Positions 6,292 to 6,323 of a stretch of DNA of 6,323 nt are shown here, piece by piece. Below the pieces are notes generated by a model. It saw only the letters and a list, made by a program, of their open reading frames with translations, was not told the origin of the DNA and did no database searches. Source of the DNA: Bacteroidota bacterium (GTDB lineage: Bacteria; Bacteroidota; Bacteroidia; J057); the NCBI GenBank assembly GCA_963169475.1, contig CAUJFT010000164.1:1-6323 (forward strand), written 5' to 3'. Position 1 is the first letter of the stretch. Each line of letters begins with the position of its first letter. The position numbers and the translations under genes are program-made.

Positions 6292-6305
6292 TTTTTTTTT
6301 TTTTT
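6292..6305. repeat. Homopolymer run of 14 T
   Basis: Fourteen consecutive T follow ATGA at 6288-6291. In frame, ATG at 6288 reads MIFFFFGKDFE and stops at 6321-6323. The run length is liable to sequencing error and to slippage in the cell. No function is assigned. Confidence 0.7.
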
Positions 6306-6323
6306 GGCAAAGATTTTGAATAA

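Larger units (their letters stand above)
5775..6323. other. AT-rich stretch without a recognisable gene
   Basis: This 549-bp stretch has no long ORF on either strand, no tRNA-like or rRNA-like sequence and no repeat array. It contains the promoter-like motif at 5984, several A and T runs, a 23-codon ORF (6083-6154, hydrophobic, starting MGITLVLVAKLIF) and a terminal T14 run. The short ORF has no support beyond being open. The promoter motif may serve a gene beyond the right edge of the window. Confidence 0.6.

Overview
The window reads as ordinary chromosomal DNA of an AT-rich member of the Bacteroidota. Three things support this. The putative promoters carry the -7 motif TAnnTTTG that is typical of this phylum. 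Start codons lack visible Shine-Dalgarno sequences. The protein types also fit: an RlmI-like methyltransferase without a visible RNA-binding domain, and a secreted YD-repeat protein. Genus and species cannot be told from the sequence alone.

Layout. Positions 1-603 hold the C-terminal 200 residues of a SAM-dependent (rRNA-type) methyltransferase. Positions 678-2351 hold a complete FAD-dependent glycerol-3-phosphate dehydrogenase (glpD). Positions 2571-3347 encode a small exported protein of unknown role built from about seven YD-type beta-hairpin repeats. These three genes are on the + strand. They converge at a strong hairpin terminator (3422-3448) on two - strand genes: the F1-ATPase gamma subunit (atpG, 3467-4363) and riboflavin synthase alpha chain (ribE, 4494-5105). 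Each - strand gene has its own Bacteroidota-type -7 element, so they are probably separate transcription units.

Positions 5106-6323 (about 1.2 kb) contain no intact gene. This stretch is the least ordinary part of the window. It holds two perfect 13-bp inverted repeats (arms at 5311/5360 and 5508/5543), a small GC hairpin and an isolated promoter-like motif. It also holds what looks like a decayed LytTR DNA-binding domain (about 5509-5774), interrupted by stops and a frame change. The window ends at a run of 14 T.

The intact genes do housekeeping work and do not form a pathway together. GlpD feeds electrons from glycerol-3-phosphate into the quinone pool, AtpG is the rotor shaft of ATP synthase, and riboflavin synthase supplies the precursor of FAD, the cofactor GlpD uses. 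That link is metabolic only. I found no convincing new defence, mobile or biosynthetic system. The leads worth following are the hairpin-rich intergenic region with its protein remnant and the separation of atpG from atpA.
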